Source: Schoenoplectus triqueter | Lineage: Eukaryota > Streptophyta > Magnoliopsida > Poales > Cyperaceae | Reading direction: 5' to 3' | Assembly (NCBI GenBank): GCA_964058805.1 | Contig: CAXKVV010002061.1 | Span: 1 to 30,854 of the forward strand | Length of the DNA: 30,854 bases | Part shown: in pieces, positions 25,846-30,854 of the stretch | Layout: each line of letters opens with the position of its first letter | Numbering within the stretch: the stretch's first letter is position 1 | The notes under the pieces: model-generated | Seen by the model: the letters and a program-made list of their open reading frames with translations, nothing else | Told to the model about the DNA's origin: nothing | The model's database searches: none | Made by a program: the position numbers and the translations under genes

Positions 25846-26815
25846 CGGCCGAGTAGGGATGGCAATGGGCCATGCCCGCAGGCTATTTGTCAAATTCATA
25901 CCTGGCCTGCCTGTCAGAATTCCATACTCATCCTGCCTAGGCCTCTTAAAATGGGTCTAAAATCTAAAACCTGACCTACCCATGGGCATTTTCTTCAAGC
26001 CTGTACTTGCCCGTCCTGGCCTGTCTATACCCGTGGGCCTACCTAACCCGTCATACCCGCCCATGCCTGTTTCTATCTGCCCCATTCAACACAAAAACAC
26101 AAATCATAAATATCATTCATTCATTTACAAAAATCAACTCCAATAAAAACATATTCAGAGCCGGGTTGATACTGCTTCTAAGAACTTAATTTAGCACAAA
26201 TTAAAATCACCGAGCAAAGAGCAAAATAAGATACCAGTATTTCTCAGTATTTACAATTAAAATCAACAAAATCAGATACACATAAATATTAGTACTGAAT
26301 CTAACCTGAGTCGTACCCACTAGGGAGGAGTGCCAACTGCCAAGACTCAATAGAGGCGTTGATTGTCGAGTGTCGAGCAACCGAGCTGGTTAAGAGCGGT
26401 GGAGCAGATGCGAAGTTCTTGGTGATGAGCGTCATGTGGTAAGAGAGATGGTCGGTAGGATGGCCGGACGGAGCAGGATCTGTGAGGAGTTGAGGATAAG
26501 AGAGAGATCGGCAAAGGCGCAAAGCCAAAGCGCCGTAAGATCGAGAGAACAAAACGAGAGAGAGAAAGAGATAGGGTTTGGCATTTGAATATGATATTTA
26601 CTCTAGATATGAATGGGTTTGATTAATTCTAGTATATCCAACGGTCCAGGTTAACTACAGGCTTAAATTAAAATCCTTTGCCTAGCCTGGCCCGTATTTT
26701 GGCCTGACCTTACCTGGCCTGTTACAGTGTCGGGCCGACCGAGTAAGGGCTTAGGTCGGGCGGGTATGTGCAGGCCACTGGGCCGATGGGCTTTATTTCC
26801 ATCCCTACGGCCGAG
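25846..26815. mobile_element. hAT element (954 bp) with 8-bp target duplication and apparent gene capture
   Basis: The element proper is 25854-26807. The left end reads TAGGGATGGCAATGGGC and the reverse-complemented right end reads TAGGGATGGAAATAAAGC, with CGGCCGAG repeated perfectly at 25846-25853 and 26808-26815. TAGGG(A/T)TGGCAA ends are typical of a widespread plant hAT group. Subterminal blocks rich in CCTG, CCCG and GGCC repeats flank a non-repetitive centre (about 26100-26620) that does not look like transposase. Read on the minus strand, that centre looks like a host gene's first exon and part of an intron (separate entry). The element is therefore non-autonomous, of the Pack type. 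Confidence 0.85.
26160..26600 (-). pseudogene. Captured gene fragment inside the hAT element (first exon plus part of an intron)
   Basis: On the minus strand a pyrimidine-rich leader (about 26580-26555) precedes an ATG at 26552. The frame is Arg/Ser/Leu-rich and poor in acids at its start (FSRSYGALALRLCRSLSYPQ), like a mitochondrial presequence, and continues through KNFASAPPLLTSSVARHS. Near 26311-26306 the sequence CTCAG|GTTAGA looks like a splice donor, followed by T-rich intron-like DNA ending in a possible acceptor near 26170. I do not recognise the parent protein. Only the start of the gene is present, so it is non-functional as a gene. The capture claim is inference from composition and layout. 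Confidence 0.4.
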
Positions 26816-26961
26816 CCAAGAGAGTCAAGACACATTAAGTTTTAAATCAATTTGTAAGTTAATAAGTAAGTGGAGTTAACAGTTTATTTAATAATTAATA
26901 ATATTTTATATTAAAATTAAAAATTGACGAGAACATATTTTATATAATATAATATAATATA

Positions 26962-27389
26962 TATATAGAATGAGTCCGACTATGGTGCTTTGCAAAGCAC
27001 AAAAGCGTTGTGTGCTTTGCGCTCTATTTTTAATTTTAAATCAGAAATGACCGATCTGAACCGTTCAATCTAATCTTCATATCAAAATCTATTAGTAAAC
27101 CAAAATTTATATATATTTTTTTAAATTTTTGTACTATTTTTTCCAGAGAGGAGAAAAATAACTTAATCTGAGAATTCTGGTTCATCCAAAAATGACGATT
27201 TTAACCCTATCAAAAAAATAGCAAATGAATTCCAAAAAATATAAAATTTAGTTTACTAATAAATTTGGATATGGAAATTAGATTGAGCGGTTTGGATCAA
27301 TCATTTGTGACTTAAAATTAATAATAGAGCGCAAAGTACACAACGTTATTGTGCTTTGCAAAGCATCATAGCCTAATTCTATATAGAAT
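26962..27389. mobile_element. Foldback Mutator-like MITE (408 bp) with 10-bp target duplication
   Basis: The element proper is 26972-27379. Long inverted arms of roughly 150 bp (left from GAGTCCGACTATGGTGC, right complement from GAATTAGGCTATGATGC) share TGCTTTGCAAAGCACAA, TTTGCGCTCTATT and, further in, CAATCTAAT and TTAGTAAAC. TATATAGAAT is repeated at 26962-26971 and 27380-27389. A 9-11 bp target duplication with long arms fits Mutator-like MITEs, though the flanks are AT-rich, which weakens the duplication evidence. No coding capacity. Confidence 0.65.
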
Positions 27390-28200
27390 TATAACTTATA
27401 TAATATAGACTAAAGTAAAAATCTATAATAGAAAAATATAAATATTAAATATTAATAATTTAATGAGGCTAACGAATTTAGCGAACTGAGTTCGACCCAG
27501 CTTAAATACGGCTTATTTAATAAGCGAGTCAAATTTGAGTTGATTCTGTATGACTAACGATTCACAACCTATGATTTTTTCTAACGGCCCTCATTTATCT
27601 CCAGTTGATAGATGTCTACTGTCCAGCTACATGATTTTCTTTTTCAAAGTGGATCGATCGATCGACAATCTTAGTGTTAACAATATTCGGGAATAGAATT
27701 ATATTTTGAAATTTTAAATTGTATATTATTGACGCATTATATATGTAATGAAAATTTGTGTTTTTATAATACGTCAAGAAAATTGAAATATAAATGGTAT
27801 AAAATTAACAGCTTTTAAAACATCATCGAATAATATATACTTAAGACTACATAAAAATTGATCGTTAATTGTCTTTAGGTGCTATGTTCTCGATGTTCTT
27901 GATTATTTTTAGACAAGAGAGAGATCACTTGAGATTTATTTATTTTAATATAACAATTTGAAGAGAAAACTTTGCAATCGTTTTATGTACAATTTTACAT
28001 GCAGATTCTTTTTGGAATCGTAGTCAATTGCCAATTGGTCATGGACTCATGGGTCGATTAATAACCAGAGACCAGCGTTCTCTCTTCTTATAGTAGCACT
28101 ATTTTCAAATAAATAAAACTAACTAACAATAGAAAATTTGACAGACACATGGGATATACATACATATTACATACAGAAAGAAAGAAAATTCTCCATTCGG
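27390..28200. other. AT-rich spacer, no gene seen
   Basis: This stretch separates the MITE from the next promoter. I see no credible open frame, RNA gene or bounded element. A short ATCGATCGATCGA palindromic run lies at about 27652-27665. Confidence 0.5.
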
Positions 28201-28225
28201 TCCACCACTTACACACGGGCCTCTG

Positions 28226-28238
28226 ATGGGCTGGGCCA
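28226..28238 (+). promoter_or_regulatory. Site II motifs (TGGGCT/TGGGCC)
   Basis: ATGGGCTGGGCC holds two overlapping TGGGCY motifs. In plants these bind TCP factors and are frequent in promoters of housekeeping, ribosomal and mitochondrial genes. Their place just before a CT-rich leader supports a plus-strand gene starting near 28.3 kb. Confidence 0.4.
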
Positions 28239-28299
28239 ACAACAGTTTTGACCAACCCAACCAATGGAAACCTCCATTTCTTTGAACTGGAGAGAACCA

Positions 28300-28693
28300 A
28301 ACCCGACCAGAAGCTTGTTTTCTCGCTGTTCGTTCAGCTTTTGGTTTTGCAATTTCCCATCTTTCCATTCCAAAATCCAAACTTGCTCTCTCTCATATTT
28401 CCTACAATCATTTCCTTCAAGCTTCTATTTCCCAATGCCATCTCTCTCTCTCCTCCTCTCTCTTAGTTCTACTTCCTTTTTTTAGACCGTACACTAAAAA
28501 CCTCTCTTCAAATTCTAGAATTCGCTACTTAATTCATTGCTTTATCCGATCAGCACCTTCAATCGAATCTTAGTATCTTACTCTCTCTTCTTTACTTCCT
28601 CCAAAGCCCATTGAAATTTGATCTATCGAGTATTTGTCCACACTCGCGTGTAGAAGCTTCAATTGAAGTTCTCCAGAGGCCGTTGATTCAAAG
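28300..28693 (+). other. Probable non-coding first exon of a gene that continues beyond the window
   Basis: A CT-rich, 5'-UTR-like stretch (with (CT)n at about 28439-28462) runs to ATTCAAAG|GTTAGTG, a good splice donor at 28693/28694. The T-rich sequence that follows looks like a long leading intron, and no coding exon appears before the window ends. Small open frames at 28248-28485 look like chance frames in CT-rich DNA. The start position is approximate. Confidence 0.35.
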
Positions 28694-29424
28694 GTTAGTG
28701 TCTAATTTCAGATTTAATTTAAGTGTTTAGTTAAAGAAAGTCACCTTGCCATCTTTCCAATGGATTACTTACTAGCATGCAAAAACTTCAACTTAATTTG
28801 AACTGTTTTTTCTTAATCTGATCAAATAGTATAGTATTTCCTAAATAGTTTGATTTACTTTATTGTATGCTTACAAAATTTGAACCATCGATTCCAGAAT
28901 AGTTACAATTTTTTATCTTTTGTAAGCGTCTTACAGTAAACTCTAGTTTCGGGTTGGAGGGTTTAATCAAATGGGTTATCTTGTTTCAGATCTTAATTTT
29001 TTTTTCTTTCAATCGTTTATGCAAAGAACTTTTCTTTGCAATTAGAAATGGTGATTTCTTTTAGTACATGAGATGATGCGAATCCTGTTCTGTGTTGTAA
29101 TTTTGCATACTAGACTTAGAGATACATGGTATAAGCTTAGGGTTTCCCTTTTGACTTTATTTCTTTAATTTATATTTCTCCAGTTATGCATTAGTGTTAA
29201 TTTCCTCAGTTGACTTTGTTTTATCAAATCCCTATTGGTACACTTATAAAATTTTCATATTCTGTTTGTTGAAGTATGCAAACATAGATTGATGCATCTG
29301 CTCAAAAATTCTAGTTTTTCTTTGTCATTTCACAACATCTACTACTCTATTGAGGTACTAACCTAGCTCTAATCCAGATTTCTAAAATTGCTTAAATGAC
29401 AAAGCAACTCCAATTAAACCTTAA

Positions 29425-29530
29425 CTAAGTTATATCAGTCTAACTTCATCAGGCTAAACCAAGCTACATCAGTTTCAATTGATCAGGTCATACTAAGCTG
29501 CATCAATTTCAATTGATCAGGCTAACTATA
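29425..29530. repeat. Three tandem copies of a 34-36-bp unit
   Basis: Units at 29461-29494 and 29495-29528 begin AAGCTACATCAGTTTCAATT and AAGCTGCATCAATTTCAATT, both with GATCAGG after it. A more diverged copy precedes them at about 29425-29460. Confidence 0.75.
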
Positions 29531-29924
29531 CCAAATTTAGTTTACTTAAGCCTCAACTATGCAATTTAAAATTGATTTATTGCTGAGTGGATTTCAATCA
29601 ATTGTTTTGACCTCAAACATGCAACTTATCATAATTAAATGACCATATTGAAAACGCAAAAAATGGAAATATGTACTTGTTTGTACAAAATGCATGGAAG
29701 TAATTAAACTTTACTTTTGGCTTCAATTGCATTTCTTTGGCATATGATGATATATATTTTTTGAAATAGTGATATATACTATATGCCACCAATTTCATTG
29801 AGAAACAGAGTTTTTAATGATACCACACCCTGTTATCAGTAATGATCCACAAAATAATGTAATTCTACCTACTGAGCTACACATATCAAGGGCTGATTTT
29901 ACTATACATCCAGTATCTCATCAG

Positions 29925-29994
29925 CCAAAATTCACAAATAGAAGTTTATCATCCAAAATTCACAAATTGAAATTTATCATCCAAAATTCACAAA
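29925..29994. repeat. Tandem 28-bp repeat, 2.5 copies
   Basis: CCAAAATTCACAAAT starts at 29925 and 29953, and CCAAAATTCACAAA at 29981; the first two units end TTTATCAT and differ at only two positions. Confidence 0.85.
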
Positions 29995-30201
29995 AATAGT
30001 CTTTTTGCTAACATTTATTATTTGATGATATTAATTAGACCTTTTGGCCTCAATAACTTTTTGTTTTGTTTATCATGATATCAGAATTCTTTTTTTTTCC
30101 TTTCCTGTCTGTCTTTTTCCCCAAGGAATTTTTAGTGAACAAAAAAGGTCAAACTAAGTATATAATTTCAACAAGAAGTTTCTTTTGGTTTATCAGCGAA
30201 A

Positions 30202-30371
30202 TAAGAAGAAAAGTATTATTCTGATAAAGGAACAAATCAAAACTAAGAAATAGTAATGTTTCTCATTTTTCCAATGTAACATGATGTTACTTCCATCGTA
30301 GGCATGTTTATGATGTTTAAGAAGAAAAGTATTATTCTGATAAAGGAACAAATCGAAACTAAGAACTAGTA
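30202..30371. repeat. 54-bp direct repeat flanking the left hairpin arm
   Basis: Copies at 30202-30255 and 30318-30371 share TAAGAAGAAAAGTATTATTC and TGATAAAGGAACAAATC and differ at two positions only. They bracket the left arm of the 61-bp inverted repeat. Confidence 0.9.
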
Positions 30372-30446
30372 TGCTCCCAAAAACTTCATAAACATGCCTA
30401 CGATGGAAGTAACATCATGTTACATTGGAAAAATGAGAAACATTAC
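30253..30446. repeat. Perfect 61-bp inverted repeat with a 72-bp loop
   Basis: Positions 30253-30313 (starting GTAATGTTTCTC) are the exact reverse complement of 30386-30446 (ending GAGAAACATTAC), with no mismatch over 61 bp. The loop contains the second copy of the 54-bp direct repeat. A transcript through it would form a long perfect hairpin. Lack of divergence implies a recent origin or ongoing conversion. Confidence 0.93.
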
Positions 30447-30854
30447 ATGCACTCTTTCCTCTACAACCATGTACGAATATGTCCAAAATTACCCCTCTTT
30501 TCTTCCATTGTCTAGAGATACTGATGGGAGAATAAGGGGTACTTTTGAGCATTTTTGGAAGTTGATGAGCAACAGAATCATAAATAGGACATTTATTTCG
30601 GTATTAGAAGGTTTCCATGTTTTTTTTTTGTGTGGAATACATGGTATTTTGATTTTGCAGGGTCAGTGTGATAGTTTCAATTTTTCATTTTTTTTTGTGA
30701 AATTGCCTTTTCACAGTAGCTTAATGATTCTTCTCTCTTTATTTAGTAGTGAGAATAATATGTGGTGCATTTTGTTTCTTTTAGGCTTTTTCATTTCCTA
30801 ATACATTTTTTTTTCTTTTGGTATGAATGATGCATTTTGTCTTCATTTAGTGTC
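30447..30854. other. Sequence to the right edge, no supported gene
   Basis: An open frame at 30394-30801 begins inside the right hairpin arm and turns into hydrophobic, poly(T)-derived residues; I do not regard it as coding. The region looks like a continuation of intron-like, T-rich DNA. Confidence 0.4.

Larger units (their letters stand above)
28694..30201. other. T-rich intron-like sequence without coding content
   Basis: This would be the leading intron of the gene starting near 28.3 kb. It is T-rich on the plus strand, with two short tandem-repeat arrays (29425-29530 and 29925-29994). No open frame shows a recognisable domain. Confidence 0.35.

Noticed and set aside
30394..30801. 135-residue open frame at the right edge
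   Set aside because: It starts inside the hairpin arm and its second half is poly(T)-derived hydrophobic sequence; no domain or splice evidence.

Overview
The window is nuclear DNA of a flowering plant, most likely a eudicot. Genes are split by GT-AG introns with long AT-rich spacers. A photosystem I antenna gene of the Lhca1 type is present, and the spacers carry plant-type transposable elements: three hAT-like elements, Mutator-like and other MITEs, and LTR pieces with a tRNA-iMet primer site. There is no operon structure, and I see no tRNA, rRNA or CRISPR array.

Layout, left to right. Positions 1-933 are the leader, primer-binding site and one LTR of a minus-strand LTR retrotransposon. 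Positions 1418-6096 (+) hold an eight-exon gene for a SelO-family protein adenylyltransferase (632 aa), ending Cys-Ser-Ser where selenoprotein SelOs have Sec-Ser-Ser. Positions 7833-11373 and 13086-16466 (+) are two tandem copies of a three-exon short-chain dehydrogenase/reductase (SDR) gene (276 and 286 aa, about 87% identical by my count). Their exon phases match and their first introns are still recognisably alike. From 16.7 to 22.5 kb there is no convincing gene. That stretch holds two hAT-like MITEs with perfect 8-bp target duplications and a large repeat-rich block ending like a plant Ty3/gypsy LTR. Positions 24242-22921 (-) hold a four-exon Lhca1-type gene (242 aa) with G-box, CCAAT and GATA motifs upstream. 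From 24.7 to 27.4 kb there is a MITE-like sequence swollen by a roughly 670-bp TAA/ATC-rich microsatellite, a 954-bp hAT element that appears to have captured the first exon of a host gene, and a 408-bp foldback Mutator-like MITE. From 28.2 kb a promoter with site II motifs and a probable non-coding first exon suggests another plus-strand gene that begins here and runs out of the window. Its putative intron contains several short tandem repeats and a perfect 61-bp inverted repeat interleaved with a 54-bp direct repeat.

The genes do not form a pathway cluster. SelO is a redox-linked AMP-transferase of organelles, the SDRs are NAD(P)H oxidoreductases of unknown substrate, and Lhca1 is a thylakoid antenna protein. 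I did not find a clearly new biological system. The most unusual items are the gene-capturing hAT element and the perfect composite hairpin at 30.2-30.45 kb. Gene models rest on exon phase, splice consensus and recognised family motifs; no database search was possible.
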